Made by a program: the position numbers and the translations under genes. Shown here piece by piece: positions 34,355 to 43,026 of a stretch of 64,000 nucleotides of DNA. The notes under the pieces were generated by a model that saw nothing but the letters and a program-made list of their open reading frames with translations, ran no database searches and was not told where the DNA came from. Every line of letters begins with the position of its first letter. Positions within the stretch are counted from its first letter, which is position 1. Source of the stretch: Amycolatopsis circi. Lineage in GTDB: Bacteria > Actinomycetota > Actinomycetes > Mycobacteriales > Pseudonocardiaceae. The stretch spans positions 1-64,000 of the forward strand of contig NZ_PQIA01000015.1 of assembly GCF_003385235.1 (NCBI RefSeq), in the 5' to 3' direction.

Positions 34355-35668
34355 ATGACCGCCGAGGATGCTGCCCGTGCCTTGCGGGCTCGACTGTCCG
34401 CCGGGCAGGTGCACACGTCCGGTCCTCAGTACGAATCGGCGGCGACGGTGTGGAACGCCGCCGTCGTCTCGCGGCCGGCTGTGGTGGTGGAATGCCGGAG
34501 CACGGCGGATGTCCAAGCCTCGGTGCGGGCCGCGCGCGAACTGGGTTTGCCGTTGTCGGTGCGGAGCGGCGGCCACGACTGGGCCGGACGCGCGGTGGCG
34601 GACGGCGGGATCACGCTCGACCTTCGGCCGCTGAACCGGGTCGTGGTCGATCCGGGGCGACGGGGCGCGGTGGTCGGCGGCGGTGCTCGGGCCAACGATG
34701 TGCTTGCCGCGGCGGAGGCGCACGGCCTGACCGCGGCGGTCGGCACGATCGGCACTGTTGGTTTCGCCGGGCTCGCACTCGGCGGCGGATACGGTCCTTT
34801 CGTGGGGAAATACGGCCTCGCCGCGGACAACCTGCTCGGCGTCGAGATCGTGCTCGCGGACGGCGAAGTCGTGCTCGCCAACGCTTCGCGGCTGCCGGAC
34901 CTGTGGTGGGCGCTGCGGGGCGGCGGCGGGAATTTCGGCGTCGTGACGTCGCTGGGAGTGCGGTTGCACGCGTCACCGCAAATCACCACCGGTCCGGTCT
35001 GGTATTCGGCGACGGACGCCGCTCGGGTTTTCGCTGCGGTAACGGAAATCCAGGCTGGCGCGCCGGACGAACTCACCGTGCAGACCGGCGTCCTGGCCGG
35101 TGCCGACGGTGCGTTGTGCGTGCTGGTCTGGCCGACCTGGTGCGGTCCTGCTGATCCGGACAGCTTTCTTGCCCGGCTCGGAACTCCGCTCGCCTCGCAG
35201 ATCGCGCCGGTCTCGTCGTACGCGGCGGAGATCGCCCGCCGGGACGCGATGTTCCCGGGCGGCCGATCGGTCACCATCCGCACGCGGTCGCTTCCGGCGT
35301 TCACTCCGGAGGCTGTCTCGGTGCTGGTGACGCAGACGGAAGCGCGGACTTCGCCGCTGTCGGGACTGTCGATCCACCATTTCCACGGCGTGGCCGCCCG
35401 GATTTCGGCGACGGACACGGCGTTCCCGCTGCGAGAAGACCACCTGATGGTCGAGGTGCTGGGACTGGGAGAGGACACCGACGACCGAGCCTGGGCGGAT
35501 GCCACGTCGGCCGCGTTGGCCCCTCACGCGTTGCCGGGCGCGTACGCGAACCTGCTGGGACCGGATGTGCCCGCCGCGAACCCCTTCGGCCGCAACACGG
35601 CCCGGCTTCGGGACATCAAACACCGCTACGACCCGGACGGAGTTTTCCACGCCATTCCGTTGGCGTGA
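34355..35668 (+). CDS. FAD-linked oxidoreductase, berberine-bridge-enzyme type
   Basis: PCMH-type FAD-binding domain (about 35-205) with [11 protein letters not shown], where the His is the expected 8-alpha covalent FAD attachment, and [29 protein letters not shown] substrate domain and the C-terminal BBE segment ([22 protein letters not shown]) follow. Such enzymes oxidise sugars, alkaloids or polyketide intermediates. The second covalent Cys found in some members is not obvious. Length 437 is standard. Confidence 0.87.
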   Translation: MTAEDAARALRARLSAGQVHTSGPQYESAATVWNAAVVSRPAVVVECRSTADVQASVRAARELGLPLSVRSGGHDWAGRAVADGGITLDLRPLNRVVVDPGRRGAVVGGGARANDVLAAAEAHGLTAAVGTIGTVGFAGLALGGGYGPFVGKYGLAADNLLGVEIVLADGEVVLANASRLPDLWWALRGGGGNFGVVTSLGVRLHASPQITTGPVWYSATDAARVFAAVTEIQAGAPDELTVQTGVLAGADGALCVLVWPTWCGPADPDSFLARLGTPLASQIAPVSSYAAEIARRDAMFPGGRSVTIRTRSLPAFTPEAVSVLVTQTEARTSPLSGLSIHHFHGVAARISATDTAFPLREDHLMVEVLGLGEDTDDRAWADATSAALAPHALPGAYANLLGPDVPAANPFGRNTARLRDIKHRYDPDGVFHAIPLA

Positions 35669-35722
35669 CCTTTTTGCCGAGTGCATTGGTAAAAAAGAAG
35701 AGCCAGGGGGAGGGGGCGGGCC

Positions 35723-36072
35723 GTGGCGTACGTGATCGCCGAGCCGTGCGTGGACGTGATGGACCGGGCCCGGTGGACTGCATCTACGTCGGCGAGCGCT
35801 CGCTCTACATCCATCCGGACGAATGCGTGGACTGCGGCGCCTGTGAACCGGTGTGTCCGGTCGAAGCGATCTACTACGAGGACGACCTCCCGGAACGCTG
35901 GCACGTCTACGCCGAGGACAACGCCCTGTTCTTCAGCGAAACCCTGCCCGGCCGCGACGCGCCGCTGGACAGCCCCGGCGGTGCGGTGAAACTCGGCGAC
36001 CTCGGGGCGGACACGCCGTTGGTCGCCGGGCAGCCGCGTCCGGAGATTCCCGCGCAGCAGTGTTTGCCCTAG
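35723..36072 (+). pseudogene. fdxA: Seven-iron ferredoxin (FdxA type) with internal deletion and frameshift
   Basis: The first frame gives [16 protein letters not shown]; the rest of a 7Fe ferredoxin, [20 protein letters not shown] and the [20 protein letters not shown] segment, continues in another frame from 35773. The usual CVEECP that links the two halves is missing: about 16 bases are lost between 35770 and 35773, removing two cluster cysteines and shifting the frame. The downstream half is otherwise intact to its stop. It is either a true pseudogene or an assembly deletion. Confidence 0.75.
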
Positions 36073-36095
36073 TCCGCTCGGTTAAACTGGTCCGC

Positions 36096-36788
36096 ATGAG
36101 CGAGCAGACGCTGACCGACCCGCCCGGCTCCCGCGCGCTGGGCGAGAGCCGGACCCGGGTGCTGGACGCGCTGCGTTCGGCGGCCTGTCCGGTCGCGGTG
36201 CAGGACGTCGCCGCACAGGTGGGCTCGCACCCCAACACCGCGCGGTTCCACCTGGACGGACTGGTCGAATCCGGCCTCGCCGAACGTCGCGCCGAAGACC
36301 GCACCCGCCCCGGCCGCCCGCGGACGGTCTACGTCGCGATCGCCGAGGAAGCCGCCGAGGGACGGCGCAGCTACCGGCTGCTCGCGGAAATGCTGACCGG
36401 CCTGATCGCGGAACACGTCGCCGAACCCGGGAAAGCCGCGGAATCGGCAGGCGAAGCGTGGGGCCGCTACCTGGCCGACCGTCCGCCGCCGAACCGGAGC
36501 GTCGACGAGGCCGAGGGAATCCGGCGACTGTCCACTGTGCTCAGTGACGCCGGTTTCGCCCCGGACCTGGCCGGTGATTCGGAGCGGCCGGTGATCCGGC
36601 TGCGGCACTGCCCGTTCCGGGAGGTCGCGGAGGAACGCCGGGATGTGGTGTGCGGTCTGCATCTCGGGCTGATGCGCGGGGTGCTGGCCGAGGTGCGCGC
36701 GCCTTTGACGGCGGAGCGGCTGGAGGCGTTTGTCGAGCCGTCGTTGTGTTTGGCGCATTTGAAACCGACGGGCAAACGTCGTCGCTGA
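36096..36788 (+). CDS. SufR-like winged-helix regulator with C-terminal Cys cluster
   Basis: The N-terminal winged helix (ALRSAACPVAVQDVAAQVGS, HPNTARFHLDGLVESGLAER) is of the ArsR/DeoR type. The C-terminus reads RHCPFREVAEERRDVVCGLH and then SLCLAHLKP, a cysteine/histidine spacing like that of the Fe-S-sensing SufR family. An Fe-S or metal cofactor is therefore likely. It lies 23 bp after the broken ferredoxin gene on the same strand. Start is ATG 36096. Confidence 0.75.
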   Translation: MSEQTLTDPPGSRALGESRTRVLDALRSAACPVAVQDVAAQVGSHPNTARFHLDGLVESGLAERRAEDRTRPGRPRTVYVAIAEEAAEGRRSYRLLAEMLTGLIAEHVAEPGKAAESAGEAWGRYLADRPPPNRSVDEAEGIRRLSTVLSDAGFAPDLAGDSERPVIRLRHCPFREVAEERRDVVCGLHLGLMRGVLAEVRAPLTAERLEAFVEPSLCLAHLKPTGKRRR

Positions 36789-36866
36789 CCGCCGTCCTCA
36801 GCGGCACTGCGGTCAGTGGCTGGAAAACCGATCGCCTTAGCTCTTGGCCGAGCTTAGGCTTTTGCT

Positions 36867-37262
36867 ATGTTCGAATACCACGGGTGGATCAGTCTTCGCT
36901 CGACCGCTGAGGCTGTTGACGACGAACCGCCCCTGCGCCTCGAAGAGATCCAGGCCCTGGTCGACGACTTGGCCGGCTACGCGCTGATTGATCTCCAGCC
37001 GATGAACGGCTCGTATTACCTCCACCTCGGCGGGCACCCGAATCACCGCGGGCAGCAGGGCGACGAGGTGATCGACTTGTTCGTGAAGGTCGGGCGGCTC
37101 GCTCCGGGGTCGTACGGGCTGCTGTACGTCCACGACGACGAACATCCGGAGCACCAGATGAGCTTCCGGGTCTTCCGGCTGGTCCGCGGCGAGGTCACCG
37201 AGCACGCGGATCACCTTCTGTCGCCGGCGATCCCTGTCTTGGAGGATGCGGAACCGAGCTGA
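36867..37262 (+). CDS. Imm7-family immunity protein, orphan
   Basis: The 131-residue protein matches the Imm7 pattern: MFEYHGWISLRST start, NGSYYLHLGGHPNHRG, LAPGSYGLLYVHDDEH and C-terminal HLLSPAIPVLEDAE. Imm7 proteins protect against polymorphic toxins delivered by contact or secretion systems. No toxin gene or cassette is adjacent, so it is an orphan, possibly defending against toxins of other strains. It lies alone, 78 bp after the SufR-like gene. Confidence 0.8.
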   Translation: MFEYHGWISLRSTAEAVDDEPPLRLEEIQALVDDLAGYALIDLQPMNGSYYLHLGGHPNHRGQQGDEVIDLFVKVGRLAPGSYGLLYVHDDEHPEHQMSFRVFRLVRGEVTEHADHLLSPAIPVLEDAEPS

Positions 37263-37452
37263 TCGCAAGGTGGCGGTCGACAGGGGCAAGCCGAATCCTC
37301 GCCAGCTGTCTGATGTGGACAGACACCGCAGCGAGACCCGAAGCGAGGCACGTCAAGGGATTCCACTGTGCGCGATCGATCGGCGGCCGGGGTGGAGGAG
37401 ACCGGCCGCCGCGGGACGGGTGCCGAAGGGGAGTCAGCGCCGGTATCGAGGG

Positions 37453-37926
37453 TCAGGCCGGGACCGCGGCCCGGCCGATCCGTACTCGCCACTTCTCGGG
37501 CCCGGATTCCACGTATTCCCACGTGAAATCCTCGCCGTGCGTGGCGGTGAACTCGCGGCGCAGCGGCTTCGGGTCGTGGTTGTTGACGAGCACGAACGAT
37601 TCCCCGGGCGCGAGCCGCGCGTAGCGGCCGAAGATGCGCGGATGCCGGGTGCCGTGCGGGATTTCGCGGACGTCCAGGACTTCCGCGCCGTCCAGTTCGC
37701 CGCCGTCGAGGAGCATGCGCAGCTCGTCGACCGAGTGCAGCACGGCGTCCTGGATCCGCCGCAGGGCGCGGACCAGCAACCGGGTCGCGGGGGCTCCGGC
37801 GGCGGTCGCGTTGAGGACGCGGTCGGCGGCGGAAAGGTACTCGGTCAACGGGCCCGAGGCGAACGCGATCAGCCGCGCGTTGGCCTCCGCGCGAGCCCTG
37901 CCGTCGAGCTGGAGTTCCGTGACCAC
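37453..37926 (-). CDS. DUF2249 domain protein
   Basis: The C-terminal 70 residues (EVLDVREIPHGTRHPRIFGR through WEYVESGPEKWRVRIGR) form a DUF2249 domain, a small TusA-like fold often found with hemerythrin, denitrification or redox genes. The N-terminal 75 residues are helical. The frame is open back to about 37988 without ATG/GTG/TTG, so GTG 37926 is used and the true start may be upstream at an unusual codon. The 190 bp between this gene and Imm7 hold nothing recognisable. Confidence 0.7.
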   Translation of the reverse strand: MVTELQLDGRARAEANARLIAFASGPLTEYLSAADRVLNATAAGAPATRLLVRALRRIQDAVLHSVDELRMLLDGGELDGAEVLDVREIPHGTRHPRIFGRYARLAPGESFVLVNNHDPKPLRREFTATHGEDFTWEYVESGPEKWRVRIGRAAVPA

Positions 37927-38061
37927 GGCGGCCTTTTCCCGGTACTCCGCCAGAATTCGGCCGGACTGGGCGCGGAGGGCATCCAGTCACGGGAACCTCC
38001 CGGAAAGAGTATTTACGAGACTAACAGTGTAAAAGAACACGCCCGCGGACGTGACGCGGAC

Positions 38062-38493
38062 TCAGGACGGGCCGATCCGCGCGAGGACGAGCCCGACCGG
38101 GATGCTGATCAGCAGCAGTACGACCAGTGCCTGGAACCCGTGCCGCAACCAGCGGGCGCGGCCGTCCGGAGAGCCGCCGCGCACGCCGAGGACCAGCAGT
38201 GCCAGACCGATGACCAGAACCGCGCCGCCGACGTCGACCACGGGGGTCGCCCCGGAGAGCGTTCCGGCTAGTACAGCGGCATTTCCGAAGTTCCAGGCCG
38301 CGACTTGAGCGCCGACCAGCCGTCGAGCTGGCACCGTCGGGGCGAGCAGTGCCTGTCCGATCCCGAGGCCGAGCTGGGCGATCCCGCCGACGAGCACGAG
38401 ATACGCGACCGCCCACGCGCCGTGCGGGGTCGGATGCGGGGCGATGACCGCGGACGCGAGCCCTCCGGCGATTGCGCACCCGATGCCGAGCAC
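38062..38493 (-). CDS. Small polytopic membrane protein, unknown function
   Basis: 143 residues with four hydrophobic segments (IGCAIAGGLASAVIA, AVAYLVLVGGIAQLGLGIG, GGAVLVIGLALLVLGV, ALVVLLLISIPVGLVLA). I do not recognise a family. The same frame runs upstream to a stop near 38541 through a plausible TTPRTAAAAPFAV N-terminus without a standard start. GGAGAT lies just before an in-frame ACG ACT. The start at GTG 38493 is therefore tentative. It precedes the DUF2249 gene by about 135 bp on the same strand. Confidence 0.6.
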   Translation of the reverse strand: MLGIGCAIAGGLASAVIAPHPTPHGAWAVAYLVLVGGIAQLGLGIGQALLAPTVPARRLVGAQVAAWNFGNAAVLAGTLSGATPVVDVGGAVLVIGLALLVLGVRGGSPDGRARWLRHGFQALVVLLLISIPVGLVLARIGPS

Positions 38494-38537
38494 GGCGAAC
38501 GGTGCCGCGGCGGCGGTGCGAGGAGTCGTATCTCCAA

Positions 38538-38548
38538 ACTAGTCTAGT
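38538..38548. promoter_or_regulatory. Short AT-rich palindrome, possible operator
   Basis: ACTAGTCTAGT is an 11-bp palindrome in the 171-bp divergent region between the small membrane protein and the oxidoreductase. It is the most A/T-rich stretch there and could be an operator or part of a -10 region. No cognate regulator is adjacent. Confidence 0.25.
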
Positions 38549-38664
38549 GAAAACGATCAGCGCGGACCGGTCGGCGCGGGTGCGTCCGGAGCGAAAAATT
38601 CCCCGCTGTGACGGGATTCGCGTCGGGTCGGCGGCGGCCGGACCCGGCTGTTAGGTTCGCGGAC

Positions 38665-39663
38665 GTGACAACAAAAGCGATGCGGGCGGTGGTTCACGAA
38701 GGCGCGGCGGGAGTCGCCGGGGTGCGGGTCGCGCAGGTCCCGGTGCCGCGACCCGGTCCGGGCGAAGTGCTCGTCCAGTTGAAGGCGGCCGGGCTGAACC
38801 ACCGGGACCTGTTCATCGTGGACAGTCGCGATCCGGCCGACCCCTGGACCGTGCTGGGCTCGGACGGTGCCGGGGTGGTCGTGGCGGCGGGTGCGGACGC
38901 CGCCGTCGAGGTCGGCCTCGAAGTCGTCATCAACCCGTCTCTCGACTGGGCCGAGCCGGACGTGGTGCCGGAGGTGCCCGCCATTCTCGGGGTGCCGACG
39001 AACGGCACGCTGGCCGAGTACGTAGTCGTTCCGGCGGGCAACGTCGTGCCGAAACCCGAACACCTGAGCTGGACCGAAGCCGCCGCGCTCCCGCTGGCGG
39101 CACTCACCGCGTACCGGGCGCTGTTCACTCGCGGCGGGCTGACCGGCGGGGAACACGTGCTGCTGCCCGGTATCGGCAGCGGTGTCGCGACGTTTGCCCT
39201 CGCCATGGCGAAAGCTGTGGGCGCGACGGTCAGCGTCACCTCTCGCAGCCCCGAAAAGCGCGCCAGGGCAACGGAATTGGGCGCCGACCGCGCGATCGGC
39301 AGCGGCGGCGACTGGGTCGCCGAACTCGGCGAACCGGTGGACCTGGTCGTCGACAGCATCGGCTCGGCGACGTTCGACGCCTGCCTCTCCGTGCTGCGCT
39401 CCGGCGGCCGGATGGTGACGCTTGGCGCGACCACCGGGCCGGACGTGGAGTTGTCGCTGCGCAATCTTTTCTTCCGGCAGATCAGCCTGCTGGGCACTTC
39501 GATGGGCAGCGCGCGGGAATTCTCACAAATGGTCGCGCTGGTCACGGAGCACCGCCTGCGGCCGGTGGTGCACCACATCTACGACCTTGCCGACGGGCCG
39601 CGCGCGCTGGCGGGGCTGGCTGCTGGGGACCAGTTCGGCAAGCTGGTGGTCACGATCGGCTGA
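38665..39663 (+). CDS. Zinc-independent quinone oxidoreductase (MDR superfamily)
   Basis: A medium-chain dehydrogenase/reductase of 332 residues: N-terminal GroES-like domain (VRVAQVPVPRPGPGEVLVQL, LNHRDLFIVDSR, LGSDGAGVVVAAG) and a Rossmann domain with LLPGIGSGVATFALAMAKA for NADPH. The zinc-binding cysteines are absent, pointing to the quinone oxidoreductase/crotonyl reductase-like branch. GTG 38665 starts right after TTAGGTT, which may be a leaderless -10; ATG 38680 is an alternative. Confidence 0.85.
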   Translation: MTTKAMRAVVHEGAAGVAGVRVAQVPVPRPGPGEVLVQLKAAGLNHRDLFIVDSRDPADPWTVLGSDGAGVVVAAGADAAVEVGLEVVINPSLDWAEPDVVPEVPAILGVPTNGTLAEYVVVPAGNVVPKPEHLSWTEAAALPLAALTAYRALFTRGGLTGGEHVLLPGIGSGVATFALAMAKAVGATVSVTSRSPEKRARATELGADRAIGSGGDWVAELGEPVDLVVDSIGSATFDACLSVLRSGGRMVTLGATTGPDVELSLRNLFFRQISLLGTSMGSAREFSQMVALVTEHRLRPVVHHIYDLADGPRALAGLAAGDQFGKLVVTIG

Positions 39664-39733
39664 TCCGGCCGGTCAGTTTTTGTCGGTGCCTTGTGCTCAA
39701 CTGAGGGCACGAACCAAGGGAGGGGAACACCTG

Positions 39734-40141
39734 ATGAGCAAGCGCTGGAATCCCGAGACGGTCGCGGCGCCGGTCGGCCGCTACAGCCACCTCGCGCAGA
39801 TTCCTGCCGGCCACGAGCTGGTCGTAGTGGCCGGGCAGATCGGAGCCCGGCCGGACGGCATGCTCGCCGGGCCGGACGCGGAAGCACAGACGCGCGAGGT
39901 GCTGGCGAACATCGAACGCGTGCTCGCCGCGGCGGGCGCCGGGCCGGAACACCTGGTCAAGGTCTTCAGCATGGTCGCCGGCACCGAGCACCTGCCCGGC
40001 TTCCGCGCGGCCACCGGCGACGTGTTCAGCCGTTGGTTCCCGGAAAGCGACTGGCCGACGCAGTCGCTGATCGTGGTGTCGGCGCTGGCCAAACCGGAGC
40101 TGGTCGTGGAGATCGAGGCGATGGCCGCGGTGCCGCGATGA
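39734..40141 (+). CDS. RidA/YjgF family protein
   Basis: A 135-residue chorismate-mutase-like trimer subunit with VAGQIGARPDGMLAGPDAEA, TREVLANIERVLAAAG and AKPELVVEIEAMA as in RidA-type enamine/imine deaminases. The archetypal RidA Arg105 in the (I/V)xR motif is not clearly present, as the C-terminus reads LIVVSALAKPELVV, so it belongs to a Rid subgroup that may not deaminate. Its stop overlaps the next gene by ATGA. Confidence 0.83.
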   Translation: MSKRWNPETVAAPVGRYSHLAQIPAGHELVVVAGQIGARPDGMLAGPDAEAQTREVLANIERVLAAAGAGPEHLVKVFSMVAGTEHLPGFRAATGDVFSRWFPESDWPTQSLIVVSALAKPELVVEIEAMAAVPR

Positions 40142-40992
40142 CCATCACGCTCGGACAGTTGCGCATCGACCCGGTGACCGAACTGGACCACTGGCCCTTC
40201 GCCCCCGCCGACCTGTTCCCCGGGGTCACCCCGGAACATCTCGGGGACCATCAGGGCGACCTGGACCTGATGATCACCACGTACTTGGTGCGGACGCCGG
40301 ACCAGACCGTGCTCCTCGACGCGGGGAACGGCAATGCCAAGGAGCGCCCGGTCCTGCTGGCGCACCACCAGCTCGACACGCCGTACCTGGACCGGCTGGC
40401 CGCTGCGGGCGTCGTGCCGGAGGACGTCGACGTCGTGGTGGCGACCCACCTGCACCCGGATCATTGCGGCGGCTTCACCCAGCTGGTCGACGGATCCTGG
40501 GACCCCACCTTCCCGCGCGCCCTGTACCTGATCCCGAGCGAGGAATACGCCTGGCTGCAGCAGATCCACGCCGAACGGCCCGAAGGAGGCGTCGCGGGCG
40601 ACCTGGCCCGGACCTTCGAGGACAGCGTGCTCCCGGTCGTCGAGGCGGGTCTGGTCGAACTGATCGACCTCCCGTACGAGGTCGCGGACGGCATCACCCT
40701 GCGTTCCCTGCCCGGCCACACCACCGCCCACCTGATCGCCGAACTCACCGGCGGCGGCCGGCACGCGCTGGTGAGCGGGGACGTGCTGCACCACCCGTTC
40801 CAGTTCTCGGACCTGACGCTGCACCAAGGCGGCGACGCGGACCCCGCCGTTGCCGTGGAGTCGCGGCGAACCCTGTGCGAACTGGCCGCCGACCGGGACG
40901 CTCTTGTCCTGCCCGCGCATTTCCCCGCCGGACGAATCGACCGAGACGGCGACGGTTTCCGCTACCGCCCGGTCGCGTCAGGAGCCGCCTGA
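40138..40992 (+). CDS. Metallo-beta-lactamase fold hydrolase
   Basis: MBL-fold protein of 284 residues with the di-metal signature HLHPDH (about 101-106), a further His in LPGHTTAHL (about 195) and SGDVLHHPFQ supplying the bridging Asp and later ligands. The long N-terminal part and QLDTPYLDRLAAAGVVPEDV are typical of lactonase-like (AttM/AiiA-type) members. It is translationally coupled to the upstream RidA-like gene. Confidence 0.85.
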   Translation: MTITLGQLRIDPVTELDHWPFAPADLFPGVTPEHLGDHQGDLDLMITTYLVRTPDQTVLLDAGNGNAKERPVLLAHHQLDTPYLDRLAAAGVVPEDVDVVVATHLHPDHCGGFTQLVDGSWDPTFPRALYLIPSEEYAWLQQIHAERPEGGVAGDLARTFEDSVLPVVEAGLVELIDLPYEVADGITLRSLPGHTTAHLIAELTGGGRHALVSGDVLHHPFQFSDLTLHQGGDADPAVAVESRRTLCELAADRDALVLPAHFPAGRIDRDGDGFRYRPVASGAA

Positions 40993-41041
40993 CCCATTTT
41001 CTGGCGGGGCCGTGTCGATTCGGCGGCGTCCCGTTCGACGC

Positions 41042-41575
41042 ATGGGCATGACTGACTACGAACCGACCTCGACCCGCAACCTCGACCGCTACGGAAACGC
41101 CCCGCTGCAGTGGAGCCGCGCCCGTGACGTCCTGGCCGCTGACACCCCGACCGCCGACTTGACGTTCTTCGTGGCGACCGTCCGCCCAGACGGCCGTCCA
41201 CACTCGGCGGGCGTAGGCGCGGTCTGGGTGGACGACGCCCTGTACTTCGTCGGCGGGCCGGGCACACGCCGCTCCCGAAACCTCGCGGCGAACCCGGCAT
41301 GCAGCATCTCGGTACGCCTGCGCGGCCTAGACCTGGTCTTGGAAGGCGACGCCCACCGAGTCACCGACATCGGCACCGTGGCGCACCTGGCCGAGGTCTA
41401 CCACTCCGGCGGCTGGCCAGCGACCGCGGACGGGGACGCACTGACGGCGCCGTTCAGCGCCCCGAGCGCGGGCCCGCCGCCGTGGCACCTGTACCGGCTC
41501 ACCTTGCGGCGTGCCGTGGGAGTCGCGTCGGAGGAGCCGCATGGGGCGACATGCTGGGAGTTCGCTGGGGAGTGA
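41042..41575 (+). CDS. Pyridoxamine 5'-phosphate oxidase-like (F420/FMN split-barrel) protein
   Basis: A split-barrel flavin-binding fold of about 177 residues: FFVATVRPDGRPHSAGVGAVWVDDALYF and GGPGTRRSRNLAANPACSISVRL are typical of the PNPOx-like/F420-dependent family in actinobacteria. The C-terminus has PPPWHLYRLTLRRAVGV. It could use FMN or F420 for reduction of unknown substrates. ATG 41048 is an equally good start. After it begins an 886-bp gene-free region. Confidence 0.8.
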   Translation: MGMTDYEPTSTRNLDRYGNAPLQWSRARDVLAADTPTADLTFFVATVRPDGRPHSAGVGAVWVDDALYFVGGPGTRRSRNLAANPACSISVRLRGLDLVLEGDAHRVTDIGTVAHLAEVYHSGGWPATADGDALTAPFSAPSAGPPPWHLYRLTLRRAVGVASEEPHGATCWEFAGE

Positions 41576-41607
41576 GCACGCCTGATTCTCGCGGCGTCGT
41601 TGCGGGA

Positions 41608-42165
41608 CTGCATGCCGGGAGTTCGCCGACGGGGAGCGCAGCCTGCTTGTCGCGGAGTGGCTGGCGGGGACTGCCCGCCGGGCGTGCGTGGGCGCGAAGC
41701 GGGGTCTGTTCCCTCCCGAAGTCGCTGCGGGGGACTGCCCGCCGGTCTTCTTGTCGCGGGGTTCCGTGACGGACCTGCGTGCCGCGGATCCGGGGCGCAG
41801 TCTGCTTGTCGTGGAGTGGCTGCGGGGGAACTGCTTGCCGGGCGTTCGTGGGCGCGGAGTGCGGTCTGGTTGCGGCGGGGTGGCCGTGGCGGAGGTGCTT
41901 GCCGGACGTTCGCAGGTGCGGAGAGCGACTTGCTCCTCGCGGGGTGACGTTGCAGGCCTGCTTGCCGGACGGTCGCGGGTCCGGAGCGCGGTCTGTCTCT
42001 CGCGAAGTGGCTGCGGGGGAATTGCTTGCCGGGAGTTCGCGGGCGCCGTGCGTCCGGATGTCGTGGGTCGGCCATGGCGGGACGCTTGCCGGAAGCCTGC
42101 GGACCGGAACGCGGTCTGCCGAGGCAGCGGTCGCGGAGGAAGCGTGCGTCGCCTGCCGGACGTCG
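41608..42165. repeat. Degenerate ~64-bp minisatellite
   Basis: About ten copies of a unit built around CTGCTTGCCGGGCGTTCG followed by GCGGTCTG and GTGGCTGCGGGGGA occur. The landmark starts at about 41608, 41671, 41735, 41775, 41831, 41895, 41958, 42022, 42082 and 42150, so most spacings are 60-64 bp. Open frames cross it on both strands as a side effect of composition, with no recognisable protein. The rest of 41576-42461 (ends outside the array) shows no gene. Confidence 0.8.
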
Positions 42166-42461
42166 CACGGCTGTTGAGCCGGTCCTCGGTGTGGCGATGG
42201 CGGAGGGTGTTGCCGTCTGCCGATTAGCCCACGGCCGCGCGCGGTGACCGGCCTGGCGGAGGAGCGGTCTTAGCAGGAACCCACAGCCACCCCTGCGGTA
42301 ACTTCGCCGCGCGTTGAGCGCAGTGCCACAGCAGCGGCCTGGCGGAACCACCTGTCTTCACCCTCTGTCTGGCTCGCGGTCGGCGGATTCTGCCGTAGGG
42401 GAGCGGCCGTTCGCGATGCAACGGCGGGGGAGCGGCCGTCAAAAGCCGCCCGCTCCGGGCA

Positions 42462-42971
42462 TCAAGCACGCCCGTCCGGCCCCTCCCACTCCAAGAGCAA
42501 CTCCCGAAGATCGTCGTTCATCCGGTCCTGTTCCGCATGCGACAGCACGCCCAGCAACCGAGCCTCGGTCTGTGTCTTCATCCCGAACACCTCTTGCGCC
42601 CGCGCCAGGCCCTCGTCAGTAAGACTGACCAGGATCTGCCGCCGGTCGCCAGGATCGATGTCCCGCCGCACCCAGCCCTTGCGTTCCAGCCCGGCGACGC
42701 GTTTGGTCACCCCGCCGGAGGTCAGGCGCATGCTGTCTAGCAGTTGCCCGGCCGAGAGGCGATACGGGGGACCGGCTCGTTTGAGCGCGCCCAGCAGTTC
42801 CACTTCCCACAAGCCGACCCCGAAGGCGTCGAACTCGCGGCGCAGTTCCGTTTCCAACAGCCGGGCGGCGCGGAGCAGGCGGAAGCTCAGCGCCTTGCTG
42901 ACCCGGTCTACCGCGCGCACGCCGGTGATCTGCGCCATGACCCCGTCGACGTGGTCCCGCTCCGCTGGCAT
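42462..42971 (-). CDS. MarR-family transcriptional regulator
   Basis: A 169-residue winged-helix dimer of MarR type: SFRLLRAARLLETELRREFDAFG, recognition helix MRLTSGGVTKRVAGLERKGWV, and wing RRDIDPGDRRQILVSLTDEG. It is divergent from the MFS efflux pump at 43027 and very probably represses it. ATG 42971 is chosen over 42989 because it leaves a normal N-terminus. Confidence 0.88.
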   Translation of the reverse strand: MPAERDHVDGVMAQITGVRAVDRVSKALSFRLLRAARLLETELRREFDAFGVGLWEVELLGALKRAGPPYRLSAGQLLDSMRLTSGGVTKRVAGLERKGWVRRDIDPGDRRQILVSLTDEGLARAQEVFGMKTQTEARLLGVLSHAEQDRMNDDLRELLLEWEGPDGRA

Positions 42972-42991
42972 GGGCGAGTATTCTAACACCA

Positions 42992-43004
42992 GTAATTATC
43001 TTAC
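42992..43004. promoter_or_regulatory. Candidate MarR operator
   Basis: GTAATTATCTTAC, an A/T-rich inverted repeat (GTAA/TTAC), lies midway between the divergent MarR and MFS starts and could overlap the -10 of either promoter. Confidence 0.45.
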
Positions 43005-43026
43005 CGGTCTCGAATCAGGACGGTCC

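Noticed and set aside
37211..37990. Longer leftward frame covering the DUF2249 gene in another frame
   Set aside because: The DUF2249 motif is in the shorter frame (37453-37926); the longer one is Arg/Pro-rich without motifs.
41608..42165. CRISPR array
   Set aside because: Units are degenerate throughout with no separation into constant repeats and unique spacers, and no cas genes are present.
41398..42351. Repeat-containing protein genes across the minisatellite on either strand
   Set aside because: Open frames exist on several frames at once because of repeat composition; no start signal, no domain, and the repeat period is not a multiple of three in most units.
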